From contig CAYJMS010000003.1 of the NCBI GenBank assembly GCA_964371615.1, positions 310,001 through 374,000 of the forward strand: 64,000 bases of DNA, written 5' to 3'. Under the pieces are notes generated by a model. That model was given only the letters and a program-made list of their open reading frames with translations, did not search any database and was not told the DNA's origin. Shown here in pieces: positions 34,098 to 42,456 of the stretch. The stretch comes from SpSt-333 sp964371615 (GTDB taxonomy: Bacteria; Bacteroidota; Ignavibacteria; UBA10030; UBA8401). How positions within the stretch are numbered: position 1 is the stretch's first letter; every line of letters starts with the position of its first letter. The position numbers were made by a program, and so were the translations under genes.

Positions 34098-34439
34098 TTA
34101 TAAAAATTGAACGAATTTGTTATTTTTGTCCACCAGGATCATCTTCGGCTTGATCGGTTTGTCAGACAGTTCAAATCCCATAATGATCACTTCATCCCCC
34201 TCTTTAATCAGATGCGCAGCCGCGCCATTCATGCAGATGACGCCGGAACCGCGTTTTCCCCGAATCACGTAAGTTTCCAGGCGCGCACCGGACGAATTAC
34301 TGGTGACGAGCACCTTTTCCCCCTCCATCAAACCGACCAGGTCGATCAAATCTTCGTCGATCGTGATACTCCCGACGTAATTGATGTCCGCTTCGGTCAC
34401 TGTTGCTTTATGGATCTTTGAACGTATCAGCCAACGCAT
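34098..34439 (-). CDS. panD: Aspartate 1-decarboxylase (pyruvoyl enzyme) precursor
   Basis: PanD makes beta-alanine for pantothenate and CoA. The 113-residue proenzyme cleaves itself at Gly23-Ser24 in YVGSITID to create the pyruvoyl group. ASN-type catalytic residues follow in VTSNSSGARLETYVIRGKRGSG (about 46-67), and NGAAAHLIKEGDEVIIMGF is conserved. Its length is slightly short of the usual 115-130. The position between leuC and leuD is unusual, as panB and panC are absent. The ribosome site AGGA and part of the ATG lie inside a 13-bp inverted repeat (34438-34491), suggesting control of translation or binding of a regulator. Confidence 0.94.
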   Translation of the reverse strand: MRWLIRSKIHKATVTEADINYVGSITIDEDLIDLVGLMEGEKVLVTSNSSGARLETYVIRGKRGSGVICMNGAAAHLIKEGDEVIIMGFELSDKPIKPKMILVDKNNKFVQFL

Positions 34440-34491
34440 ATTTTTCCTGTTGTCGTAAACACTCTATCATATAAATATACAGGAAAAATAT
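34438..34491 (-). promoter_or_regulatory. 13-bp inverted repeat covering the panD ribosome site
   Basis: Perfect arms ATATTTTTCCTGT (34438-34450 on the plus strand) and ACAGGAAAAATAT (34479-34491) are 28 bases apart. On the panD mRNA the 3' arm contains the Shine-Dalgarno AGGA and the first two bases of the start codon, so pairing would hide the initiation site. It could equally be a DNA operator. Confidence 0.55.
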
Positions 34492-34533
34492 ATGGAGAAC
34501 ATCAACTTTATTGAGCGAAAACCTTCAATTCGC

Positions 34534-35832
34534 TCAGTTAAAAAATTCCCGCGGATTCGTTATCACCCCCTTGACAGCGGAAGCGGCAACAGTGTACGGC
34601 GACGCAAGATACACCTGCGATTTTTTGGATCCCATGCGGCCGGGGAAATTCCGATTCGTCGACGAGATACACACCTCCGCGCCATTAAGCCGGCCGAATG
34701 TGTCCGACGGACCGCCGAGACACGCGGCGCAGGACGAATCCCCGATGCGGCAGCCCGCTTCTTCGAAGATCTGCATGACGGTCTTGTCTTTCACCTTAAT
34801 CGTTTTGATTTCTCTGGCAACATCTGTGGTAGCGGGGACGATGAACGTATCGATCTTCACTTTTTCGCCGTACAAAATTTCCGCTGCGGCGATGAAATCG
34901 GAAATCTTTCCGCCGGTGCAACTCCCGATATAGGCGCGGTCCAATCGCGTCCCCGCGACTTCGCTCACCACCGCTTTGTTGTCGGGAGAATGCGGTTTTG
35001 CAATCGTCGGTTCGATCTCGCTCACATTAAACCGGTGGACAGATTGATAGCGCGCATCGTTGTCATTATAGAAACATTCGAACTCTTTGTTTGTCCGCGC
35101 ACGCACGTACTCCGTTGTTGTCTTATCCGGCGCGCAGATACCGTTCTTGCCCCCCGCCTCGATCACCATATTGCAGAGTGTCATCCGGTCTTCCATGGTC
35201 ATAGCGTCGACCGTCGGTCCGCAGAAATCCATTGCTCGGTAGGTTGCCCCGTCCACACCGATCTTTCCGATGACGGCGAGAATGAGGTCCTTCGCCATCA
35301 GATACTTCGGCATCTCCCCTTCAAAGATGAACTTCATCGTCTCGGGTACTTTCGCCCATAGTTTTCCCGTACCGAGAACAAATGCGGCGTCGGTATTGCC
35401 GATTCCCGTGGCGAATTCTCCGAATGCTCCGGCGGTGCATGTATGGGAATCGGTGCCGAACAGCACCTCTCCCGGACGCGTGAAGCCCTCTTCGGGCATT
35501 GCCACGTGACAGACTCCTTTATACCGTGGTGTGCCGACATCGAAGTAATACGGCAGATCCTGTTCCTTCGCAAAATCACGCAGGATCTGGATATTGCGAT
35601 TCGCGTGCGTGTCGGCGGTGAAAATGTAATGGTCGGGAATGACCACCAATTTTTCCTTATCCCACACTTTTGCGTCGTTACCGAATTCCCGTTTGAAGAT
35701 GCCGAATGTTCCCGGTCCGCAGACGTCGTGCGTCATAAGCACATCGACATCGATCCAGACGTTGTCACCCGGTTTTACGGAGGATCGTCCCGAATGCTTT
35801 GCAAGAATTTTTTCCGTGATGGTCATGCTCAT
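34534..35832 (-). CDS. leuC: 3-Isopropylmalate dehydratase large subunit
   Basis: LeuC with LeuD isomerises 2- to 3-isopropylmalate using a [4Fe-4S] cluster. 432 residues from the ATG at 35832, chosen for CAGGAA 7 bases upstream; an upstream in-frame start at 35871 adds 13 residues. The cluster cysteines are in IGSCTGGK and GDSSCAACLGGP; substrate residues are in DSHTCTAGAFG and STNRNFPGRMG. The size and form match the bacterial/archaeal HACN-like (LeuC2) group. A weak hairpin without T-run (34513-34535) overlaps its stop. The 190-base gap to leuA holds a stem-loop. Confidence 0.95.
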   Translation of the reverse strand: MSMTITEKILAKHSGRSSVKPGDNVWIDVDVLMTHDVCGPGTFGIFKREFGNDAKVWDKEKLVVIPDHYIFTADTHANRNIQILRDFAKEQDLPYYFDVGTPRYKGVCHVAMPEEGFTRPGEVLFGTDSHTCTAGAFGEFATGIGNTDAAFVLGTGKLWAKVPETMKFIFEGEMPKYLMAKDLILAVIGKIGVDGATYRAMDFCGPTVDAMTMEDRMTLCNMVIEAGGKNGICAPDKTTTEYVRARTNKEFECFYNDNDARYQSVHRFNVSEIEPTIAKPHSPDNKAVVSEVAGTRLDRAYIGSCTGGKISDFIAAAEILYGEKVKIDTFIVPATTDVAREIKTIKVKDKTVMQIFEEAGCRIGDSSCAACLGGPSDTFGRLNGAEVCISSTNRNFPGRMGSKKSQVYLASPYTVAASAVKGVITNPREFFN

Positions 35833-36025
35833 GAAGTAGTTCCTGTTAATAATAAATTTATTTGAACTCAAATCTCAAAAATTAAAATTGTCACCCCGAG
35901 CGCAGACGAGGGGTGGCAATTCGGTGAAAATCATGCCCCGACGCAGTTTAACCGCCGAAGGCGGACACGGCATGACATTAATTTGGTATTTTTAGATAGT
36001 CTCTCGTAAGTTACTGTGCCGATGT
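35833..36025. repeat. leuA-leuC spacer with REP-like stem-loop
   Basis: Read leftward, CACCCC(T)CG...CG(CT)CGGGGTG forms a stem (about 35892-35917) followed by ACAATTTTAATTTTT, a possible terminator. Next to it is a small GTCCGCCTTCGGCGG hairpin (about 35950-35965). The stretch ATTAATTTGGTATTTTTAGA (35976-35996) closely resembles 4274-4295 downstream of paiB, indicating a dispersed intergenic element. Confidence 0.5.
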
Positions 36026-37582
36026 TTACACCGCCTGCGCCTCGCTTCGAACCGGGGAATTCTTTTCTTTTCTGAATCGCGCGCTTACGGCATGATTGAT
36101 TGCATTCAAATATGCTTTAACGCTGCCGGTGATGACATCCGTGCTTGCCGATCGGCCGTTGAATACATATCCGTCGATTGCGATTTTCACAAACACTTCG
36201 CCGATCGCATCGCGGCCCCAGGCAACGGACTTGATCGAGTAGTCGAGCAGATCGACACTGATGCCTGTAATGCGCTCGATTGTACGATAGGCGGCATCGA
36301 CCGGACCGTCACCCGTGGCGGAATCCTGAAAGAATTCGGTTCCTTTTTTTAATCCGACCGTAGCGGTGGGGACAAGATTCAGTCCGCTGGTGACCTGCAG
36401 CGCTTCCAGTGTATACGTCTCTTCAAGATTCGAAAGTTCGTCCTGCAGTATTGCCACCAGATCGTCGTCGAAGACCTGTTTCTTTTCGTCGGCGATCTTC
36501 GTGAAGACGGCGTACGCTCTCTGCAGTTCATCGTCGGATAAGGCGTACCCGAGTTCCGCGTATCGTTGCTTTAATGCGTGGCGGCCGCTGTGTTTGCCGA
36601 GAACGAGTGTACTGTGCTTGATGCCGACGCTTTGCGGCGTCATGATTTCGTACGTGATGGAATTCTTCAGCATGCCGTCCTGATGAATTCCCGCTTCATG
36701 GGCAAAGGCATTGTCGCCGACGATCGCCTTGTTTCGCTGGATGTGCATACCGGTGAGCGACACGAGCAACTTACTCGACTTGTAAATTTCTTCCGTATTG
36801 ATATTGGAATGCACGTTCAATGCTTCGGACCGGGTGCGGATCGCCATAGCAATTTCTTCCAGCGACGCATTTCCCGCCCGTTCGCCGATGCCGTTAACCG
36901 TGCATTCGATCTGCCGTGCGCCGTTCATCACCGCTGCCAGCGAATTGGCAACCGCCATACCGAGATCGTCATGACAATGTGCACTCAGGATTGCCTTTCC
37001 GATGTTGGGAACGCGCTCGACGAGCGATCGCATAATCGTTCCGTAATCGGTCGGAATCGCGTAGCCGACCGTATCAGGGATATTCACCACTGTTGCTCCC
37101 TCAGCGATCACCGCTTCAACGATCCGACACAGGTAGTCGATATCGCTGCGTGACGCATCTTCACAGGAAAATTCCACATCGTCGCAATACGATTTTGCGA
37201 GACGGACCGCCTTTACGGCGCTTTCAAGAACTTCGTCGCGCGACTTTTTTAATTTGTATTTCAGATGAATATCGGAGGTGGCGATAAACGTATGAATGCG
37301 CGGCTTGGCGGCGTATTTCAGCGCTTCCCATGCGCGGTCGATATCGCCCTTGTTGGCGCGGCTGAGCCCCGCAACGGTGCAGGTGCGAATCTGTTTGGCG
37401 ATTTCCTGCACCGATTCGAAGTCGCCTTCGCTGGCGATCGGAAATCCCGCCTCGATCACATCCACCTGAAGGCGCTCAAGTTGACGCGCCATACGGATTT
37501 TTTCGGTAAAGTTCATGCTGCAGCCGGGGGACTGTTCGCCGTCCCGCAGCGTCGTATCAAAGATATAAATTCTGTCGTTCAT
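36026..37582 (-). CDS. leuA: 2-Isopropylmalate synthase
   Basis: LeuA condenses 2-oxoisovalerate with acetyl-CoA, the first leucine-specific step and usual feedback target. The 518-residue protein has the TIM-barrel catalytic half with FDTTLRDGEQSPGCSM (8-23), VNIPDTVGYA, LSAHCHDDLGMAVANSLA (metal His-x-His) and HEAGIHQDGML. A C-terminal LeuA regulatory domain (about 395-500) includes FVKIAIDGYVFNGRSASTDVI, the leucine-binding fold. Full length suggests normal inhibition by leucine. Distinct from the paralogous cimA at 38686-40251. Confidence 0.96.
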   Translation of the reverse strand: MNDRIYIFDTTLRDGEQSPGCSMNFTEKIRMARQLERLQVDVIEAGFPIASEGDFESVQEIAKQIRTCTVAGLSRANKGDIDRAWEALKYAAKPRIHTFIATSDIHLKYKLKKSRDEVLESAVKAVRLAKSYCDDVEFSCEDASRSDIDYLCRIVEAVIAEGATVVNIPDTVGYAIPTDYGTIMRSLVERVPNIGKAILSAHCHDDLGMAVANSLAAVMNGARQIECTVNGIGERAGNASLEEIAMAIRTRSEALNVHSNINTEEIYKSSKLLVSLTGMHIQRNKAIVGDNAFAHEAGIHQDGMLKNSITYEIMTPQSVGIKHSTLVLGKHSGRHALKQRYAELGYALSDDELQRAYAVFTKIADEKKQVFDDDLVAILQDELSNLEETYTLEALQVTSGLNLVPTATVGLKKGTEFFQDSATGDGPVDAAYRTIERITGISVDLLDYSIKSVAWGRDAIGEVFVKIAIDGYVFNGRSASTDVITGSVKAYLNAINHAVSARFRKEKNSPVRSEAQAV

Positions 37583-37649
37583 AGGTACCTCGTGAAAAAG
37601 TGGAGATCAGGCGGAGCACGATTTCTCCGTCCGATATCCGAAGGGTCTT

Positions 37650-38666
37650 TTACAGATGTTTGTTCTCCAGCGGCAGGTATCGCCGCAGGTCGTTCATCAA
37701 CAGCTCGAACTGTCCCGGCATCAGAGACTGCGCACCGTCGGAAAAAGCTTTCTCCGGATCGGGATGCACTTCTATGATAATACCGTCGGCGCCGACCGGC
37801 ACCGCCGCTTTCGCCATCGGCGGAATTAGGCTGCGGATTCCCGTGCCGTGACTCGGATCGACGATAACCGGAAGATGCGACATCTCTTTCAATGCCGGTA
37901 CCGCCGCTAGGTCGAACGTATTGCGCGTGTAATCTTCAAATGTTCTGATCCCTCTTTCGCACAGCACCACTTCGTAATTTCCCTGGGACATAACATATTC
38001 GGCGGACATCAACAGTTCTTTGTACGTGCTCGACATTCCGCGCTTTAAAAGAATCGGACGCTTGGTTTTTCCGACTTCCTTCAGGAGTGCAAAATTCTGC
38101 ATATTGCGCGCACCGATTTGCAGCATGTCGGCATACTGCGCCACCAGCGCAACATCGCCCGGCGAGATCACTTCGGTGGCAAACGGTAATCCGGTCTTTT
38201 CGCGCGCTTCCGCGAGGAGTTTTAGGCCCTCTTCCTCCAATCCCTGGAACGAATACGGTGAGGTTCTCGGCTTAAATGCACCGCCGCGAAGCATCTGCGC
38301 TCCCGATTTTTTTACTTGCTCCGCGCTTAACAGGATCTGTTCCCTCGTTTCAACAGAACATGGTCCGGCGATTACGACAAATTGCGAGTTGCCGAATTCC
38401 ACATTTCCGATTCTGATGGTCGTCCGTTTCTTCTTCGTCTCATTACTGGCAAGTTTGAACGGTTTCAGTATCGGCATGACGCTCTCGACATAGTCGAGCG
38501 ATTCCATCTGCTGCAGCTGCGCTTTGCCCCGTTCATCGCCGACGCAGGCGATCACCGTGCGTTCTTCGCCGACGATCGGATGCGGTTTGAATCCGAATTC
38601 TTTTACACGGTCGATGACGTGCTCGTATTCTTCTTTTTTTGTTCCCGGTTTTAATACGATAATCAT
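37650..38666 (-). CDS. aroF: DAHP synthase, type I-beta with N-terminal ferredoxin-like domain
   Basis: Condenses phosphoenolpyruvate with erythrose-4-phosphate, the entry to aromatic amino acids. The 338-residue protein resembles the Thermotoga-type enzyme. An ACT-like regulatory domain (1-70, MIIVLKPGTKKEEYEHVIDRVKEFG) precedes the barrel, with VIAGPCSVETREQ (about 98-110), RGGAFKPRTSPYSFQG, QIGARNMQNFALL, LLKRGMSSTYKE and VDPSHGTG. No chorismate mutase is fused. It is inserted between cimA and leuA, linking aromatic synthesis to the branched-chain operon. Symbol aroF is used in the general sense of this enzyme class. Confidence 0.93.
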   Translation of the reverse strand: MIIVLKPGTKKEEYEHVIDRVKEFGFKPHPIVGEERTVIACVGDERGKAQLQQMESLDYVESVMPILKPFKLASNETKKKRTTIRIGNVEFGNSQFVVIAGPCSVETREQILLSAEQVKKSGAQMLRGGAFKPRTSPYSFQGLEEEGLKLLAEAREKTGLPFATEVISPGDVALVAQYADMLQIGARNMQNFALLKEVGKTKRPILLKRGMSSTYKELLMSAEYVMSQGNYEVVLCERGIRTFEDYTRNTFDLAAVPALKEMSHLPVIVDPSHGTGIRSLIPPMAKAAVPVGADGIIIEVHPDPEKAFSDGAQSLMPGQFELLMNDLRRYLPLENKHL

Positions 38667-38685
38667 GATGTACGCTGCTTTCTTA

Positions 38686-40251
38686 TTAGATCTGTGTTTT
38701 CAATAAATGATAGGTGATGCTGTCCACAAGCGCTTTCCAGCTTGCCTCAACGACGTCGGACGAGACGCCAACCGTATTCCAGGACGAATGTCCGTTTTTG
38801 GTTTCGATAAGAACGCGAACTTTTGCCGCGGTGGCATTCTGGGAATCAAGCACGCGCACTTTATAGTCGGTCAATTGAATTTCCTTCAGCTGCGGATAAA
38901 ATCGTTCCAGCGCTTTCCGCAACGCCCTGTCCATTGCGTTGACGGGACCGTTCCCCTCCGCCGCGGAGATCTCCGTTTCGTCGCCGACGCGGATCTTGAT
39001 CATCGCCTCGCTTCGCGCCTCTTTGTCGTCGGAATCCTTGTGAATGCTGATTTTAAACCGCTCCAGTTCGAACAACTTTTTTATCTCCCCAGTGTGTTTT
39101 TTCACCAGCAACTCGAACGACCCTTCCGCATCCTCATAGTAATATCCGTAATGTTCCAGTTCTTTGATTTCATCAACCACCCGTTGTGCGGCGGCGGAGT
39201 TTTCATCGAGATGCAAACCGAGCTCGCTTGCCTTATAGAGCACATTGCTTCTGCCGGAAAGATCGGACACCAGCACACGGCGACTATTGCCGACAATTTC
39301 CGGTTCGATATGTTCGTAGGTTTTCGGCGTCTTCATCACGGCGCTGACGTGAACGCCTCCCTTGTGGGCAAAGGCGCTTTCGCCGACAAAAGGGAGATTC
39401 TTTTTATGTTTCAGATTTGCCAATTCGCTGACATAACGCGAAATCTCGGTCAGATTTATTAGCCCTTTGCCGACGACCTCAAATCCCATTTTTAACTGAA
39501 GGTCGGGAATAATCGAACAGAGATTCGCATTGCCGCACCGTTCGCCGTAACCGTTCATCGTTCCCTGCACATGCACTGCACCGCTCCGGACGGCGGCAAG
39601 CGTGTTGGCGACACCGAGTTCGCAATCGTTGTGCGTATGAATTCCGATCGGCACAGTGAATTGTTTTTGAATCTCTTCGACATAGCCGGCAACTTCCCAC
39701 GGCATGGTGCCGCCGTTTGTATCGCACAGCACGATGACATCGGCGCCGGACTGTTCCGCGGCGCGTAATGTTTTAACGGCGTACGACGGATCCGATTTGA
39801 ATCCGTCGAAGAAATGTTCCGCATCGTACACCACTTCTTTTCCGTTCTTTTTGAGATACGCAACGGAATCCGCGATGAGTTCGAGGTTTTCCTCTTCGGT
39901 GATCTGCAGCGCTTCTTTGACATGCAGCAGCCACGTCTTGCCGAATATCGTCACGACCGGCGTCTGCGCATCGAGCAATGCTTTGATGTTCGCATCCTCC
40001 TCTACCCTGTTCTTTGCCCGCCGGGTGCTGCCGAAGGCGGCCACTTTTGCGTGAGTCAATTTCACCGAGCGGATGCGCTCAAAGAATTCCATGTCCTTCG
40101 GATTGGAACCCGGCCACCCTCCCTCGATGTAATCAACACCGAAAGCGTCGAGGCGTTTGGCGATCTTCACCTTATCCTCGGCAGAGAAAGATATTTCTTC
40201 TCCCTGCGTGCCATCCCGCAGCGTCGTGTCGTATGTGAATATTTTTTTCAT
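38686..40251 (-). CDS. cimA: (R)-citramalate synthase
   Basis: CimA condenses pyruvate with acetyl-CoA to citramalate, giving isoleucine without threonine deaminase. 521 residues from the ATG at 40251 (MKKIFTYDTTLRDGTQGEEI); a longer in-frame start at 40362 adds spacer-like sequence. The barrel shows YIEGGWPGSNPKDMEFF, characteristic of citramalate synthase rather than LeuA, VLCDTNGGTMPWEV, IHTHNDCELGVANTLAAV and HKGGVHVSAVMK. A C-terminal regulatory domain (about 405-515) follows. No ilvA occurs in the window, fitting the citramalate route. It sits between ilvC and the DAHP synthase gene. Confidence 0.92.
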   Translation of the reverse strand: MKKIFTYDTTLRDGTQGEEISFSAEDKVKIAKRLDAFGVDYIEGGWPGSNPKDMEFFERIRSVKLTHAKVAAFGSTRRAKNRVEEDANIKALLDAQTPVVTIFGKTWLLHVKEALQITEEENLELIADSVAYLKKNGKEVVYDAEHFFDGFKSDPSYAVKTLRAAEQSGADVIVLCDTNGGTMPWEVAGYVEEIQKQFTVPIGIHTHNDCELGVANTLAAVRSGAVHVQGTMNGYGERCGNANLCSIIPDLQLKMGFEVVGKGLINLTEISRYVSELANLKHKKNLPFVGESAFAHKGGVHVSAVMKTPKTYEHIEPEIVGNSRRVLVSDLSGRSNVLYKASELGLHLDENSAAAQRVVDEIKELEHYGYYYEDAEGSFELLVKKHTGEIKKLFELERFKISIHKDSDDKEARSEAMIKIRVGDETEISAAEGNGPVNAMDRALRKALERFYPQLKEIQLTDYKVRVLDSQNATAAKVRVLIETKNGHSSWNTVGVSSDVVEASWKALVDSITYHLLKTQI

Positions 40252-40307
40252 AGTCTTAAAAACTTTCGAAGTCCTTGAGACTTGAGACTTCGGAAGTTTT
40301 CCATTGG

Positions 40308-41363
40308 TCACTTCTTCCAGTTTTCCGGCCGCAACCCTCTCACCGCAGCACCGGCCCTCCACATTTCGGAATTTTTGATTTCGTCGAGTTCCTTTTGCAG
40401 CGTGTCACGATAGTCGGGGGCGCTCGTGGAGTCGAGCACCCGCTTCGTCTCCACTCCGTACTGCACGTCGCGGTAGAGTAATTCAAACAATGGTTTATTC
40501 GCCGCTTCAAATTTTTTCGACCAGTCCAAAGCGCCGCGTTGTGCGGTGACCGAGCAGGCGGCAAACATCCAATCCATTCCGTGCTTTCCGACCAACGGAT
40601 AAAGGCTTTGCGTCGCTTCTTCCACCGTTTCGTTGAACGCTTCGCTGGGAGAATGTCCCATTGCGCGCAGTACGTCATATTGCGCTTTCATCAAACCTGC
40701 GATCGCACCCATCAGCACTCCCCGTTCCCCCGTCAGGTCGCTCATCACTTCTTTTTCAAAAGTTGTGGGGAAAAGATACCCGGATCCGATGGCGATGCCG
40801 CACGCGATCGCCCGCTCTCTCGCTTTTCCGGTGGCATCCTGAAAGACCGCAAAACTGGCATTAATGCCGCTTCCCTCGAGATAGTTGGAGCGGACGGTTC
40901 GGCCGCTCCCCTTCGGCGCGCAGAGAATTACATCGACATCGGCGGGAGGAATCACGCCGGTTTGATCCTTGAAGACGACGGAAAAGCCGTGAGAAAAATA
41001 GAGCGCCTGTCCTTTTTTAAGATTCCTCTTGACAACCTCCCACTGCTGCTTCTGTCCGGAATCGGAGAGAAGATATTGGACAATCGTTCCTTTTCGGATC
41101 GCCTCTTCGATGTCGGGAAAAAGATTTTTCCCTTCCACCCATCCGTCGCGCACCGCATCGTCCCATCCTTTGCCCCCCTTGCGCTGACCGACAATCACGT
41201 TGATGCCGTTGTCCCGCATGTTCAGCGATTGCCCGTATCCCTGGGGACCGTAGCCGATGATTGAGACCACCTCGTTTTTAAGGAACTCTTTCGCTTTTGC
41301 CAGCGGATATTCTTCGCGGGTTACGACCTCTTCGACCGTGCCGCCAAAATCTATTGTTGCCAT
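40308..41363 (-). CDS. ilvC: Ketol-acid reductoisomerase
   Basis: IlvC rearranges and reduces acetolactate or acetohydroxybutyrate with NADPH and Mg2+. The 351-residue protein has the Rossmann loop VVSIIGYGPQGYGQSLNMRDNG (about 32-53), a nucleotide-discriminating loop VIVGQRKGGKGWDDA, ILCAPKGSGRTVR, and the knotted C-terminal domain with EVMSDLTGERGVLMGA and the acidic ligand helix FNETVEEATQSLYPL. The motif Gly-Tyr-Gly-Pro-Gln-Gly is typical of the class. Located between DUF2141 and cimA in the leftward operon. Confidence 0.95.
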   Translation of the reverse strand: MATIDFGGTVEEVVTREEYPLAKAKEFLKNEVVSIIGYGPQGYGQSLNMRDNGINVIVGQRKGGKGWDDAVRDGWVEGKNLFPDIEEAIRKGTIVQYLLSDSGQKQQWEVVKRNLKKGQALYFSHGFSVVFKDQTGVIPPADVDVILCAPKGSGRTVRSNYLEGSGINASFAVFQDATGKARERAIACGIAIGSGYLFPTTFEKEVMSDLTGERGVLMGAIAGLMKAQYDVLRAMGHSPSEAFNETVEEATQSLYPLVGKHGMDWMFAACSVTAQRGALDWSKKFEAANKPLFELLYRDVQYGVETKRVLDSTSAPDYRDTLQKELDEIKNSEMWRAGAAVRGLRPENWKK

Positions 41364-41419
41364 AAATGATTCTCTCCCGATTTATTGATCGCCGCAGCTG
41401 TGCGCTGCAGTTGATAGTG

Positions 41420-41854
41420 TTAATAATGAATTACAATTTTTACGGTGTCCTGCGTACTCTTGAATTCAAATTTTGCATCGGCAAATTTTGGCGGGCCGAA
41501 CGTGCCGCTGGCATCGTTCGATGCCCCGTATCCCTCTTTGGGCATGCCGTACCAACTCCGGTCCATTTTGTCATTCATATTTTCGTCATGATACACCGCA
41601 ATTCCGTATGTGCCGCTCGGAATCCCATCGAAGTCAACCGTCATGGATGCAGACGAAACGGGAATTTTTTTAGATGCGATCGCGCGATCCCGTTTGGTCG
41701 GGAAATCATCTTCATTGTTATAGATAAAGATCATCAGCTGTCCCGTCAACTCCCGCACTTCATCAATTCTGATAATCATCTTCCGGGGCGATTGTGACAT
41801 TGCTACCGACAGAAGAAAAAGAATAAGAAACAAACCCTTTGGTACCGATATCAT
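41420..41854 (-). CDS. DUF2141-family exported protein
   Basis: 144 residues from the ATG at 41854 (AAAGGA 8 bases upstream; an upstream start at 41935 would add residues overlapping ilvN). A signal peptide (GLFLILFLLSVAMSQS, about 6-21) is followed by the DUF2141 beta-sandwich: LTGQLMIFIYNNEDDFP, FDGIPSGTYGIAVYHDENMNDKMDRSWYGMPKEGYGASN. The DxNxNxxxDxxxxGxPxExYGxSN pattern is the family hallmark and may bind Ca2+. Function unknown. It is odd as an exported protein between ilvN and ilvC, spaced 73 and 56 bases from them. Confidence 0.85.
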   Translation of the reverse strand: MISVPKGLFLILFLLSVAMSQSPRKMIIRIDEVRELTGQLMIFIYNNEDDFPTKRDRAIASKKIPVSSASMTVDFDGIPSGTYGIAVYHDENMNDKMDRSWYGMPKEGYGASNDASGTFGPPKFADAKFEFKSTQDTVKIVIHY

Positions 41855-41927
41855 TTTGCGGTCCTTTAATCCGATATTGAAAAAATGATTTCGACCGGGC
41901 ACACGCATTGTTGACGCCCCTTCTGCC

Positions 41928-42455
41928 TCAGACATCTCCGACGAATTCCCGTTTTAAAGCGACACGACCCGTCCGGGCGAGTTCTTTGATGTGAAACGGC
42001 TTCAGCATTTTTATAATCGCATCGACTTTCTGTCCGCTTCCCGTCGCTTCGACGGTGACGGTCTTGTGGCTGATATCGATGATCTTCGCATGAAAGATCT
42101 CAACGATCTGCATAATCTCCGAGCGGTTCGCGGTATTGGTCGCGATTTTGATCAATGCGAGCTCCCGCTCCATAAAGCTGTCATATGTAAGATCGATCAC
42201 CTTGAGCGTGTCAATCAGCTTGTTGAGCTGTTTGATGATCTGCTCAATGATCGCATCGTCGCCGCGGGTGACAATGGTCATTCGGGAAACGCTTTCATCC
42301 TCCGTCGGTCCGACAGTGATCGACTCAAGATTGTATCCTTTCGCAGAGAACATCCCGGCAACGCGGTTCAGCGCTCCGAATTTATTTTCCAGTAATACGG
42401 AGATTGTGTGTTTGTGAACGGATTGTTCCTGTCGTTGTTCGGCCTCGGTGGTCAT
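41928..42455 (-). CDS. ilvN: Acetolactate synthase small (regulatory) subunit
   Basis: The regulatory subunit of acetohydroxyacid synthase activates IlvB and gives feedback inhibition by valine. 175 residues from the ATG at 42455, preceded by AAAGGA at 5 bases; this site lies in the last ilvB codons. The ACT domain shows TISVLLENKFGALNRVAGMFSAKGYNLESITVG, where the Asn-x-x-G-x-L-x-R-V region contacts valine, and MTIVTRGDD. The C-terminal domain has FHAKIIDISHKTVTVEATG. It begins one base after the ilvB stop, so synthesis is coupled. Confidence 0.95.
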   Translation of the reverse strand: MTTEAEQRQEQSVHKHTISVLLENKFGALNRVAGMFSAKGYNLESITVGPTEDESVSRMTIVTRGDDAIIEQIIKQLNKLIDTLKVIDLTYDSFMERELALIKIATNTANRSEIMQIVEIFHAKIIDISHKTVTVEATGSGQKVDAIIKMLKPFHIKELARTGRVALKREFVGDV

Positions 42456-42456
42456 A

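Noticed and set aside
34492..35361. 289-codon plus-strand frame opposite leuC
   Set aside because: Antisense to a complete leuC with iron-sulfur motifs; no protein features of its own.
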